From: Lachnospiraceae bacterium
GTDB taxonomy: Bacteria; Bacillota; Clostridia; Lachnospirales; Lachnospiraceae
Length of the DNA stretch: 64,000 nucleotides
Assembly: GCA_017482205.1 (NCBI GenBank)
Contig: JAFUNK010000023.1
Span: 1 to 64,000 of the forward strand
Reading direction: 5' to 3'
The translations under genes were made by a program, and so were the position numbers. Positions 31,799 to 40,227 of this stretch are shown here, piece after piece. Numbering within the stretch: position 1 is the first letter of the stretch; every line of letters begins with the position of its first letter. The notes beneath the pieces were generated by a model. It worked only from the letters and a program-made list of their open reading frames with translations, searched no databases and had not been told where the DNA came from.

Positions 31799-33286
31799 TT
31801 ACACCATTTCACTTTCAGACGCATCCGTAGAAGCGGCTTTTGCCTGAGGAGCTTTGTTTTCCAGACGGTTTGCCATACCTGCACCTAAGAAACCGGAGAG
31901 TACTGCGTTTAAGTCAACGCCGGTGGATTCCTTCAAGCCGTCGGTTACCTGATTTAAGGTGTTCATCACGTCCTTCATCAGCTTGGTGGAGTTGCCGTCG
32001 CCGTACATGGTAATCTTGTCAACCTTAGCAAGAGGTTCTGCGGCATTCTTCACTACATCGGGCAGTGCCTTGAAGTACATTTCAAGGACAGCGGCTTCAC
32101 CCATCTTAGCCATAGCTTCGGCTTTCTTTTCAATACCTTCTGCCTCTGCAACAGCTTTTGCCTGAATGGCTTCCGCTTCTGCAAGACCTTTGATACGGAT
32201 ACCTTCCGCTTCCTGCTCTCGGGCATATTTTTCAGCTTCTGCCTGAATCTTTAAAGCTTCTGCCTGCTGTAACAGTTCGTATTTCTTCGCTTCTGCTTCA
32301 CGCTGGCGCTCGTAGAGCTGTGCATCTGCTTCCTGCTGTTTTGCGAATTTCTGTGCTTCTGCTTTTTTCTTAATTTGTGCATCCAGAGCCTGTTCCATAA
32401 CTTCGGCTTCTTTCTGCTTTAAGAGAATTTCTTTTTCCTGCTTTGCGATGTTAGCGTTTGCAGTGGTAATTTCGATGGTCTTACGCTGCTCTTCCTGCTG
32501 AATCTGATATGCAGCGTCTGCTTCTGCCTTCTTGGCATCGGAAATCTTTTTCAACTCTGCCTGAGTAATTGCCAGTTCGTTGTTTTTCTGTGCAATGTCA
32601 GTCTGTGCGGCAATCTGTGCTTCGTTTGCTTCTCTCTGGGCATTTGCCTGTGCTTTTGCAATTTCTTTTTCACTTTCTGCACGGGAAATAGCTGCGTTCT
32701 TCTGAATTTTAACGATGTTGTCCACACCGAGGTTTTCGATAACGCCGTTAGAGTCTACAAAGTTCTGCACATTGAAGCTGACAATATCCAGACCCATGGC
32801 AGCCAAATCGGGCTCTGCGTTTTCTTTTACAAGGGAAGCAAATTTCTGGCGGTCACTGACCATTTCTTCCAGATTCATCTTACCTACGATTTCACGCATG
32901 TTACCTTCCAGTACTTCTCTGGCAACCTGTGCAATATAAACGGTCTGCTTGTTCAAAAAGTTCTGTGCAGCCAAAGTCAGATATTCTGGCTGAGTGCTGA
33001 TTTTAACATTGACAGCAGCATCTACCCGTATGTTGATGTAGTCTGCGGTAGGCACGGCACTGGATGTCTTGACATCGATGGGAATTAGCTGTAAGTTCAA
33101 TTCATCCTTTTTCTCCAAAAAAGGAATCTTGACACCGGCACGACCGATTAAAATCTTAGGTTTTTTGCGGAGACCGGAAATAATATACGCGGTATCCGGT
33201 GATGCTTTGACGTAGCCTGTTATGAAAATAATCAGTAACAGAACACCTACGACAACAAAAGGTACAATTCTTAATAAAATATCCAT
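31799..33286 (-). CDS. Flotillin family protein (SPFH domain, FloT/YuaG-like)
   Basis: The 495-residue protein has one N-terminal membrane helix (RIVPFVVVGVLLLIIFITGYV) and an SPFH domain (about 30-200: AYIISGLRKKPKILIGRAGVKIPFLEKKDELNLQLIPIDVKT). A long Ala/Glu/Lys/Gln coiled coil (about 200-390) with repeated EAE and KA motifs follows, and the C-terminal region carries YFKALPDVVKNAAEPLAKVDKITMYG. Flotillins oligomerise on the inner membrane face and organise fluid or functional microdomains. No NfeD partner is adjacent, in contrast to B. subtilis yuaF-floT-yuaI. Confidence 0.93.
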   Translation of the reverse strand: MDILLRIVPFVVVGVLLLIIFITGYVKASPDTAYIISGLRKKPKILIGRAGVKIPFLEKKDELNLQLIPIDVKTSSAVPTADYINIRVDAAVNVKISTQPEYLTLAAQNFLNKQTVYIAQVAREVLEGNMREIVGKMNLEEMVSDRQKFASLVKENAEPDLAAMGLDIVSFNVQNFVDSNGVIENLGVDNIVKIQKNAAISRAESEKEIAKAQANAQREANEAQIAAQTDIAQKNNELAITQAELKKISDAKKAEADAAYQIQQEEQRKTIEITTANANIAKQEKEILLKQKEAEVMEQALDAQIKKKAEAQKFAKQQEADAQLYERQREAEAKKYELLQQAEALKIQAEAEKYAREQEAEGIRIKGLAEAEAIQAKAVAEAEGIEKKAEAMAKMGEAAVLEMYFKALPDVVKNAAEPLAKVDKITMYGDGNSTKLMKDVMNTLNQVTDGLKESTGVDLNAVLSGFLGAGMANRLENKAPQAKAASTDASESEMV

Positions 33287-33446
33287 ACAAATTCCTCCTG
33301 TGTATAGTTGCGGGAAGATCCCCTCATTTTGATAAAATCATTGTAGCATATTCTCTCTTATAATTATAGAAAAAGATATGCACATTAAGTAAATTATTTT
33401 CTCACTAAATGCACAATGTAATAAAGGGAAGTGCAATAATAGGGAT

Positions 33447-33475
33447 TTGTAAACAGGAATTCTTTATGTTATGAT
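33447..33475 (+). promoter_or_regulatory. Sigma-A promoter for the 33568-35638 genes
   Basis: TTGTAA (33447-33452), a 17-base spacer and TATGAT (33470-33475). Confidence 0.5.
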
Positions 33476-33567
33476 GTATCTGATATAAATTCGATGTGCG
33501 GCTTTTATGACAATTTGCTTTATAAAAAGGTGGATTGATATATATGTGAAGCAAAGCAGGAGGGTGC

Positions 33568-34134
33568 ATGTTTTCAGATATACAGCTTTTACAAATTAAA
33601 AATACTGTGACCCGCATCCTGCATGCTCCGGGAAATTATAACGGAGGCATATTGGAAATGGCGGTAGTGGTGGATTGTCACATACCGGCAGCAGAATTAA
33701 AAGAAACCTGTAAACGGATAGCACAGATGCTTAAAAAGGATGAAACGTTTCGTAATGTGCGTTTAAATCTGCTTAAATGGGCAGGAGATGATAGCATAGA
33801 AAAAGAAGTGATTCCCATGGCGTTTCTTTTGACAGGCAGTGCTTTTGCGAAAGAGGAAAATTGCCCGGCAGAGGAGATGGGGGCGATTAAAGATATAGGA
33901 GCAGAGAGTTTGAGGCAGGAACAACCATTAAAAACTTTAGATGAGCTTTTCAGACAATTAAAATTATTTTATGCACGTTCTAAAGTGATATTGGTTTTGA
34001 CGGACGGCAGTTATGAGATAGGGGATAAACAGACAGTGAAGACACATTTACAGCCGTTTTTGTCCCGTAAGCTTTTGCTTTTGCAAAACGGGGAGCAGAT
34101 AACCGGTACGCAGTTATTGTTAAAGTTAGTATAG
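33568..34134 (+). CDS. Hypothetical protein, possibly von Willebrand A-like fold
   Basis: I do not recognise this 188-residue soluble protein. Its N-terminal half alternates strand (ILEMAVVVDCHI) and helix (AAELKETCKRIAQMLKKDE), then strand (NVRLNLLKWAG). The C-terminal half has a helix (LKTLDELFRQLKLFYARS), a strand ending in aspartate (KVILVLTDGSYEIGD) and a helix/strand end. The strand with a terminal LTDG and the early VVDCH recall a von Willebrand A-type Rossmann fold. The usual DxSxS metal site is not present, so this is only a structural guess. It starts with AGGAGGG and ends 16 bases before the HAD-phosphatase fusion, so they probably form one transcript. Confidence 0.6.
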   Translation: MFSDIQLLQIKNTVTRILHAPGNYNGGILEMAVVVDCHIPAAELKETCKRIAQMLKKDETFRNVRLNLLKWAGDDSIEKEVIPMAFLLTGSAFAKEENCPAEEMGAIKDIGAESLRQEQPLKTLDELFRQLKLFYARSKVILVLTDGSYEIGDKQTVKTHLQPFLSRKLLLLQNGEQITGTQLLLKLV

Positions 34135-34150
34135 ATGACGGAGAGGATAT

Positions 34151-35638
34151 ATGCAAAAAGCAGTCGTTTTTGATATGGATGGTGTGCTGTTTGATACAGA
34201 GCGTCTTTTTATGGAAGCAGGCACACAACTGGTAAAAGAAAGCGGAATAGAAAATGCCGAAGAAGCAGTGATGGGGTGCATAGGCTTGAATATGCGGGAT
34301 ACCAAAGCACTGTTTTTAAGGGTTTGCGGAGAGGATTTTCCTTTTGAAGAATATCACAAGAAATGTGGTGCCCTGGTAAAGGAAAAAATCGAAAAAGAGG
34401 GTCTTCCCCTGAAAAAAGGTGTAAGAGAACTGCTTTCTTATTTAAAAGAAGCCGGTTATAAAATTGCATTGGCATCTTCCACCAGTCAGAGCGGAGTCTT
34501 TAAGCATTTGGACAGGGCCGGTCTGCGGGAATATTTTGCAGTGGTAATCGGCGGGGATATGATAGAGCATGGCAAACCGGAACCGGACATTTATCTGCGT
34601 GCCTGTGAAGAACTGGGCGTAAAACCTGATGCCGCTTTTGCCATAGAGGATTCTGCAAATGGTATCCGCTCCGCGTACAAAGCAGGTCTGCACACTATTA
34701 TGGTGCCTGATCTGATTGCACCTACACCGGAGTTGGAAGCTTTATTGTATGCAAGATATGACAGTCTTTTGGATGTCAGGGATATGCTGATGATTAAGGA
34801 TGGTGTGCTTAAAGAGCCGGTAAGAATTCCGTTAGAGGGAATTTGTAATACTAGAGATTTAGGCGGTTACAAGTCAAAAGACGGACGGACAATAAAGCCG
34901 CACAAGTTAATTCGAAGTGGAGCACTGGCATGTACCACCGAAGCAGACAGGCAGGTTTTGTTGGCGGATTACCAATTGAAAACAGTTATAGATTTCAGAA
35001 CGGGGTCTGAAAGAAATATGAAACCTGATCCGAACCTGGAGGGTATTACTTATATAGGGCATCCTATTCTGGAAGAGGAAACCATGGGAATTACCCGTGA
35101 AAAAGAAACCTGTGGAAGCAATGATATGATTGGGAATGTAATTTCCACATTACGGGAAAACGGTGGCACGCCCCTTGGTTATATGCAGAATATGTATCAA
35201 AATCTGATTACCAATCCTTTTTCCAGAAAGAGATATGCGGAGTTTTTTGATATTCTCCTTGCACAGGAAGAGGGTGCTGTTCTCTGGCACTGTACTGCCG
35301 GTAAAGACAGGGTGGGCGTAGCAACGCTTTTGCTTTTGTCCGCATTGGACATTCCCAGAGAGCAGATTATATTGGATTATATAAAGGTCAATGAATTCGG
35401 CAAAGAAGAAGTGGATAGTCTGATGCAGAGAGTAACAGGTGCTATGGATACTTCTACGAAAGAGGCGCAGGAAACCATTGCTGCTATTCGGTTGTTGTTT
35501 ACCGTAGACCGTTCCTATGCAGAGTCCGTATTTGCCGTTATGGAAGAAGAATGCGGCAGTATTGAGGCATTTTTGGAGCAAAAGATGGGGCTCACCCCGG
35601 AAAAAAGAGCATCGTTGCAAGAGAAATATTTGATGTAG
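34151..35638 (+). CDS. Fusion of beta-phosphoglucomutase-like HAD and dual-specificity/tyrosine phosphatase
   Basis: In this 495-residue protein, residues 1-215 are a subclass I HAD hydrolase with VVFDMDGVLFD (Asp8, Asp10), LASSTSQSG and AFAIEDSANGIRSAYKAGL. Residues 222-495 are a Y_phosphatase3-type protein phosphatase with ICNTRDLGGY, VIDFRTGSERN and the P-loop HCTAGKDRVG (Cys381, Arg387). Both catalytic sets are complete. Each half is common as a separate protein; the fusion puts two unrelated phosphatases in one chain. The substrates may be a sugar phosphate and a phosphoprotein or phosphoinositide-like ester. Confidence 0.85.
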   Translation: MQKAVVFDMDGVLFDTERLFMEAGTQLVKESGIENAEEAVMGCIGLNMRDTKALFLRVCGEDFPFEEYHKKCGALVKEKIEKEGLPLKKGVRELLSYLKEAGYKIALASSTSQSGVFKHLDRAGLREYFAVVIGGDMIEHGKPEPDIYLRACEELGVKPDAAFAIEDSANGIRSAYKAGLHTIMVPDLIAPTPELEALLYARYDSLLDVRDMLMIKDGVLKEPVRIPLEGICNTRDLGGYKSKDGRTIKPHKLIRSGALACTTEADRQVLLADYQLKTVIDFRTGSERNMKPDPNLEGITYIGHPILEEETMGITREKETCGSNDMIGNVISTLRENGGTPLGYMQNMYQNLITNPFSRKRYAEFFDILLAQEEGAVLWHCTAGKDRVGVATLLLLSALDIPREQIILDYIKVNEFGKEEVDSLMQRVTGAMDTSTKEAQETIAAIRLLFTVDRSYAESVFAVMEEECGSIEAFLEQKMGLTPEKRASLQEKYLM

Positions 35639-35727
35639 GTGTTTTATTATGGTTACAAAAAAGATTTTATGTTTTGGAGTTGCGTGCTGTTTATTGGCAT
35701 TAAATAAAGTAAGTAAAAGGAATTTTT

Positions 35728-36546
35728 ATGACAGCATATGAAATAAAAGAAATCTGGTACAAACAATTAGCCTGTGATTACAGTTGTACCGTAGAAGAAT
35801 TAACGGATAAGGCACCGATTTTGAAGAAAAAAGCTTACCACCCCGCAAGGAGGATTTTCAGAGGTGATGATTGCTTCTTGAAAATTCTGGTGGTAAACGG
35901 TAAGCTGGTAGTAAATGCAGATGACGAAGCATTTCTTTCGGAGAATAGAGTTTTTTTTGAAAATGCCTCCGCGGCATGGTTTTTTGAACCGGATAATATC
36001 CGCACACTGGATAAAATGCTTGCAAAATACGGGCATGAAGTAGCAGATACCCATCACTTTTATCTGCCATTGGGTACTGCACAGACAGTAACAGATGCTG
36101 ACTGTCTGCCGGACATAGATTTACGGGAAAGCTGGGTAAGAGGAATTGATTTAAATGATTCTGCGAAAACAGGTGCACTTCATTGGTATGAGAAAGCGGA
36201 TTTGGAAGTTTTTCGCGGGGACGACCGTTTTAAGGATGCCCTTTCCTTTATTCTTCAGTCGCCGGATATGCTGGCAGTTACATGGGAAGAGAATGGAGAA
36301 ATTTTAGGAATGGCAGGTGCCAGTGCAGATGCCGAAAGTCTGTGGCAGATAGGTATTAACGTATTACCGGGTGGTGAGCACCGAGGTATGGGTACGCTTT
36401 TGGTAACCCAATTAAAAGAAGAAATATTAAAAAGAGGCAAGGTTCCGTTTTACGGAACAGCAGAGTCCCATATCCGTTCCCAAAGAGTAGCGGTACAGTC
36501 CGGTTTTGTGCCGGCATGGGCAGAACTTTACACAAAGCGAATATAA
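35728..36546 (+). CDS. GNAT family N-acetyltransferase with N-terminal extension
   Basis: The C-terminal 120 residues of this 272-residue protein form a GNAT domain: VTWEENGEILGMAGASAD, the loop GGEHRGMGTLLVTQL, and ESHIRSQRVAVQSGFVPAWAELYTK. The first 150 residues form a second alpha/beta domain (YKQLACDYSCTVEELTDKAP), which resembles the degenerate N-terminal half of tandem GNAT proteins. Its start overlaps a 31-codon frame of doubtful value. The substrate is unknown. Confidence 0.82.
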   Translation: MTAYEIKEIWYKQLACDYSCTVEELTDKAPILKKKAYHPARRIFRGDDCFLKILVVNGKLVVNADDEAFLSENRVFFENASAAWFFEPDNIRTLDKMLAKYGHEVADTHHFYLPLGTAQTVTDADCLPDIDLRESWVRGIDLNDSAKTGALHWYEKADLEVFRGDDRFKDALSFILQSPDMLAVTWEENGEILGMAGASADAESLWQIGINVLPGGEHRGMGTLLVTQLKEEILKRGKVPFYGTAESHIRSQRVAVQSGFVPAWAELYTKRI

Positions 36547-36607
36547 TTCGCTTGCAACTTTGTACCTATGGTCCAAAGTTTGCAGGTTAAGGAAAGGACT
36601 AAAATAG

Positions 36608-37471
36608 ATGGCAACATTAGGAATACCGCAGAATACCATAGCAGTATTGCAAAAATATAATTTTAATTTCCAGAAAAAATACGGACAGAACTTTTTGGTG
36701 GATACCCATGTGTTGGAAAAAATCATGGATGCCGCACAGATTACCAAGGAAGACTGTGTGGTGGAAATCGGTCCCGGTATCGGTACCATGACTCAGTATC
36801 TGGCAGAGCGGGCAGGGGAAGTGGTGGCTGTTGAAATAGACAAAAACCTGATACCCATTTTGGAAGACACCTTATCAGAGTATGAGAATGTTACCATTAT
36901 CAATGACGATATTCTGAAAGTGGATTTGAACCGTATTGTAGAAGAAAAAAATCAGGGAAAGCCTGTGAAAGTGGTGGCAAATCTTCCCTATTATATTACC
37001 ACACCCATTATTATGGGGCTGTTTGAAAACCATGTGCCTTTAAAGAGTATTACCATTATGGTCCAAAAGGAAGTGGCAGATCGTATGCAGGTGGGCCCCG
37101 GTACAAAGGATTATGGAGCGTTATCCCTGGCGGTGCAGTATTATGCCAAGCCGGAAATAGTGGCGATTGTACCTCCCAATTGTTTTATTCCCAGACCCAA
37201 CGTAGGCAGTGCGGTAATCAGACTTACCCGTTATGAGGAGACACCAGTCAAGGTAAAGGACGAAAAGTTTATGTTCTCCCTAATCAGAGCTTCATTTAAC
37301 CAGCGGAGAAAAACATTGGCAAACGGGTTATCCAATGCCCAGAACCTGTATCTTTCCAGAGAAAAGGTAGCGGAAGCGTTAGAAAAAATGGGGCTGTCTG
37401 CCACCATCCGAGGAGAAGCTCTTACACTGGAACAGTTTGCACAGCTTTCGGATTTACTGGATTGTCAGTAA
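36608..37471 (+). CDS. rsmA: 16S rRNA (adenine(1518)-N(6)/adenine(1519)-N(6))-dimethyltransferase
   Basis: The 287-residue protein is RsmA/KsgA by its full motif set: KKYGQNFLVD at the start, SAM motif VVEIGPGIGTMTQYLAE, VEIDKNL, the catalytic NLPYYITTPIIM, and the C-terminal IRASFNQRRKTLANGL. It dimethylates two adenines of the 3' end hairpin of 16S rRNA during small-subunit maturation. It starts after AAGGAAAGGAC and is followed immediately by a perfect promoter for the next genes. An imperfect inverted repeat (TTGCAACTTTG/CAAAGTTTGCA) lies just upstream of the start. Confidence 0.97.
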   Translation: MATLGIPQNTIAVLQKYNFNFQKKYGQNFLVDTHVLEKIMDAAQITKEDCVVEIGPGIGTMTQYLAERAGEVVAVEIDKNLIPILEDTLSEYENVTIINDDILKVDLNRIVEEKNQGKPVKVVANLPYYITTPIIMGLFENHVPLKSITIMVQKEVADRMQVGPGTKDYGALSLAVQYYAKPEIVAIVPPNCFIPRPNVGSAVIRLTRYEETPVKVKDEKFMFSLIRASFNQRRKTLANGLSNAQNLYLSREKVAEALEKMGLSATIRGEALTLEQFAQLSDLLDCQ

Positions 37472-37500
37472 TTGACAGTTTTAAAACAGAATACTATAAT
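37472..37500 (+). promoter_or_regulatory. Consensus sigma-A promoter for the lipoprotein/zinc-ribbon pair
   Basis: TTGACA (37472-37477), a 17-base spacer and TATAAT (37495-37500), beginning one base after the rsmA stop codon. Both hexamers match consensus exactly. Confidence 0.85.
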
Positions 37501-37571
37501 AAAAATAATGCGTTTATCGCTTAAATATAGAAGATACGTGTAATTAAGGAGGAAAAGCTAAGAGGAGGAAA

Positions 37572-38219
37572 ATGAAAAAAAGAAATCGATGGTTAGCGTT
37601 GCTACTGACGTTACTGCTGGTATTTTCCCTCAGTGGTTGTGGAGCAAAAAAAGAAGAAGTTGCAAACGTACTAATCGGAAGCTGGAGCATGGAATGTGAT
37701 TTTTCAGAAAGCATGAGTGCAGAAATGAGTCCTGAATTTGCCGGTATGGAAACCACATTTAAAGTGAAGGTTATTTTTACATTTGCGGAAGACTCTACAT
37801 TTAAAATGTATGTAGATAGAGAAGCTTTCGCAGAAAGTGTCAACGGCTGGTTGGATGACTTTGCTACATATGGTACGGAGCTTATGTATACGGAGTTTGA
37901 AGGCAAAGGATTAACCAGAGAAGATGCGGCATTAATTTTTGAAGAAGAATACGGTTGTGGCATTACGGAGTATCTGTACGATACAGCGAAAGCACAACTG
38001 GATTTGGACAGCATGATGAATGAGATGATGAGTGAAGGAGTTTACGAGACAGAAGATGACAGGCTGTATATGACTACAGGAAATGCAGTAGATGAGAACC
38101 AATATGTTATTTTTACTGTTGAAGGAAATACCCTGACTTTAAATCTACCGGAGGGAGCGGAAACAGAAGCCGCCATTCCCGGTGCAGAATATCCATTTGT
38201 ACTCACAAAGGAAAACTAA
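37572..38219 (+). CDS. Lipoprotein sharing a C-terminal domain with the next gene
   Basis: The 215-residue protein has a lipoprotein signal with lipobox LSGC (Cys near residue 23). The mature part starts with LIGSWSMECDFSESMSAEM, passes through VIFTFAEDSTFKMYVDREAF, and ends with GVYETEDDRLYM, IFTVEGNTLTLNLPEG and PGAEYPFVLTKEN. The same blocks in the same order form the C-terminal domain of the zinc-ribbon membrane protein encoded next. It is therefore a secreted paralogue of that domain, probably a calycin- or lipocalin-like beta structure by its 'LIGSW' opening. The function is unknown. GAGGAGG fixes the start. Confidence 0.8.
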   Translation: MKKRNRWLALLLTLLLVFSLSGCGAKKEEVANVLIGSWSMECDFSESMSAEMSPEFAGMETTFKVKVIFTFAEDSTFKMYVDREAFAESVNGWLDDFATYGTELMYTEFEGKGLTREDAALIFEEEYGCGITEYLYDTAKAQLDLDSMMNEMMSEGVYETEDDRLYMTTGNAVDENQYVIFTVEGNTLTLNLPEGAETEAAIPGAEYPFVLTKEN

Positions 38220-38248
38220 AATAAAAGAAAGTGATAAGAGGTGACAAA

Positions 38249-40033
38249 ATGATTTGTAGTAATTGTGGCAAAGAAATTAGTGATGGATCCAAGTTTTGCG
38301 GCTTTTGTGGTGGCGCACAGCAGGCAGCAGCACCTGTTGCACCTGTAGAAGCAGCACCTGTGGCAGAGCCTGCAGCACCCGTAGAGGCAGCACCTGTGGC
38401 AGAGCCCGTAGCACCCGTAGAGGCAGCACCTGTGGCAGAGCCCGTAGCACCCGTAGAGGTAGCACCTGTGGCAGAGCCTGTACCTCCCGTACAGCAGCCT
38501 ATGGCAGGAGCAGTACCTCCTATGCAGCAGCCCATGGCAGGAGCAGTACCTCCCATGCAGCAGCCCATGGCAGGAGCAGTACCTCCCATGCAGCAGCCTA
38601 TGGCAGGAAATGTACCCCCTATGCAGGGTGGCGTACAGCCTGTTCCTCCTGCACAGCCTAAGAAAAAGAGTAAGGCAGGACTGATTATTGTACTGATTCT
38701 GGTAGTATTGTTACTGGCAGGTGGCGGTATCTTTGCATTTATGTGGATGAACAGACCTATTACCAAGGTTGCTGATGCATTTGCAGAAGGAGATATCGAC
38801 CAGGTAGTAGAACTGTACGAAGAAGTTGGCGAAAAAGATAAGGCAGAAGTAGAAACACAGGCAAAGACCTATGCAATTGATATGGTTGACAATTATCTCA
38901 GCGGTGCAGAAGATGTAGATTATGAAACCCTCAGCGAAACTCTTGAAGCTTTATGTGAAGATATCCTTGCTGATGATGAAGAAGTAGCTGCTAAGGCAGA
39001 AATTGCAGCAGCAGTGAATGCATCCCGTGAAGCATTTGAAGCAGCTGAAGAACATAAGGCAAACGGAAATTATCAGGAAGCACTGGCATCCTATGCAGAA
39101 GTAATAGCAGACGATGCAGTATGTTATGATGAAGCACAGGCAGCTATTACTGAAGTTAAGGATACCGTTAGAAGCGAAGCAATTGCAGAAGCAGAAGAAT
39201 ACATGAGCTGGGAAGATTACTGGTCTGCAAGAGAAGTGCTGAATGATGCACTGACCATTCTTCCTGACGATACGGAATTGATGGATGCAATGACTGCAAT
39301 AGACGAAGCAGAGGTACAGTCAGAAGTTGATTATTATATTGAATATGCTATGGACTATGTAGAGTGGGGATATTACAGCGACGCAATTTATGTGTTAGAG
39401 TCCGCACTGGCAGAGTATCCCGGCAACTCTGATTTGACAGATGCATACAATGCTATTATTGAAGAAATGTATGCAGCAAATCCTCTGTTAGGTAAGTGGT
39501 CCATGCAGATGGATGTTTCCTCTATGCTGGCAGAAGAAATGGGCATGGATGCAACAGCAATGGAAACAGAATTCATCATTAACATGATTTTCGAGTTTAC
39601 TGAAGATGGCGAATACATGATTTATGTAGATGAAGAAAGCTTCAAGGAAGTCTTCACTGTTTGGATTGATGAGTACATTGATTATGAAATCCAGGTAATG
39701 TGTGATGAGTACGGCATTACTGCAGAAGAAATGGACGAAATGTTTGTAGAAATGTACGGTATGACTCTGGAAGAGTATCTGAACGAGGCAATGGAAGAAG
39801 AATTGGATATCGACTCACTGGTAGATGAGGCAACTGCCGGAATGGAAGCAAGCGGTGTTTATGAAACAGAAGGTGATAAGCTTTACATGTCTGAATACTA
39901 CATCGATTACAGCGTATATGATATCTTTACTATTGAAGGTGATACCCTGACAATTTCTTTGGCAGATGGTATGGAATTTGAAAGCACTATTCCCGGTGTG
40001 GAATATCCTTTCGTACTGACCAGAGTACAGTAA
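38249..40033 (+). CDS. Zinc-ribbon membrane protein with Pro/Ala/Gln repeats and extracellular domain
   Basis: The 594-residue protein has an N-terminal zinc ribbon (Cys3, Cys6, Cys17, Cys20). It is followed by four 12-residue APVEAAPVAEPV repeats, four 11-residue PPMQQPMAGAV repeats and one transmembrane helix near residues 145-168. An acidic helical region with TPR-like helices (about 170-415) comes next. The C-terminal domain starts LLGKWSMQMDVS and ends PGVEYPFVLT, paralogous to the preceding lipoprotein. The ribbon should be cytosolic and the rest extracellular. ATG 38249 follows AAGAGGTGA; the GTG at 38231 has no site. The function is unknown. Confidence 0.82.
   Translation: MICSNCGKEISDGSKFCGFCGGAQQAAAPVAPVEAAPVAEPAAPVEAAPVAEPVAPVEAAPVAEPVAPVEVAPVAEPVPPVQQPMAGAVPPMQQPMAGAVPPMQQPMAGAVPPMQQPMAGNVPPMQGGVQPVPPAQPKKKSKAGLIIVLILVVLLLAGGGIFAFMWMNRPITKVADAFAEGDIDQVVELYEEVGEKDKAEVETQAKTYAIDMVDNYLSGAEDVDYETLSETLEALCEDILADDEEVAAKAEIAAAVNASREAFEAAEEHKANGNYQEALASYAEVIADDAVCYDEAQAAITEVKDTVRSEAIAEAEEYMSWEDYWSAREVLNDALTILPDDTELMDAMTAIDEAEVQSEVDYYIEYAMDYVEWGYYSDAIYVLESALAEYPGNSDLTDAYNAIIEEMYAANPLLGKWSMQMDVSSMLAEEMGMDATAMETEFIINMIFEFTEDGEYMIYVDEESFKEVFTVWIDEYIDYEIQVMCDEYGITAEEMDEMFVEMYGMTLEEYLNEAMEEELDIDSLVDEATAGMEASGVYETEGDKLYMSEYYIDYSVYDIFTIEGDTLTISLADGMEFESTIPGVEYPFVLTRVQ
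38339..38614 (+). repeat. In-frame tandem repeats: 4 x 36 bp, then 4 x 33 bp
   Basis: 38339-38482 holds four 36-bp units encoding APVEAAPVAEPV, and 38483-38614 four 33-bp units encoding PPMQQPMAGAV variants. Unit lengths are multiples of three, so copy-number change would alter linker length without frameshift. Confidence 0.9.
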
Positions 40034-40062
40034 AACACTAAATTACGACATATAGTAACCCT

Positions 40063-40121
40063 TAATCGAGGAAATGCACAACATCTTGTACTTTTTGTGC
40101 ATTTTCCTCGATTATTTTTTT
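40063..40121 (+). terminator. Terminator of the zinc-ribbon gene
   Basis: TAATCGAGGAAATGCACA (40063-40080) pairs with TGTGCATTTTCCTCGATTA (40096-40114, one bulge) and is followed by seven T. The T tract runs into the next -35 element. Confidence 0.9.
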
Positions 40122-40149
40122 GACATAATACAACAGTATATGATAAACT
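40120..40149 (+). promoter_or_regulatory. Promoter for the 1006-residue acidic protein gene
   Basis: TTGACA (40120-40125) uses the last T residues of the terminator. The best -10 is TAAACT (40144-40149, 18-base spacer) in a TATGATAAACT context; exact -10 choice is uncertain. Confidence 0.5.
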
Positions 40150-40227
40150 GAGAAAGTAAATAGTGGGTTATTTTACGCATACACATAGAAATAACAACCG
40201 GTAACTTAGTAAAGAAAGGCAAATACC

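Noticed and set aside
35649-35744. 31-codon frame with a hydrophobic, Cys-containing start upstream of the GNAT gene
   Set aside because: The ribosome binding site is poor and it overlaps the GNAT start in another frame. It could be a decayed lipoprotein signal, but cannot be supported as a gene.
38339-38614. Possible CRISPR-like array
   Set aside because: Units are contiguous, in frame and without unique spacers. They encode a protein linker, as do the repeats at 62381-62524.
38203-38766. Gly/Thr-rich 187-codon frame on the minus strand
   Set aside because: It is the mirror of the Ala/Pro/Gln tandem repeats of the zinc-ribbon gene; repeat coding on one strand opens the other.
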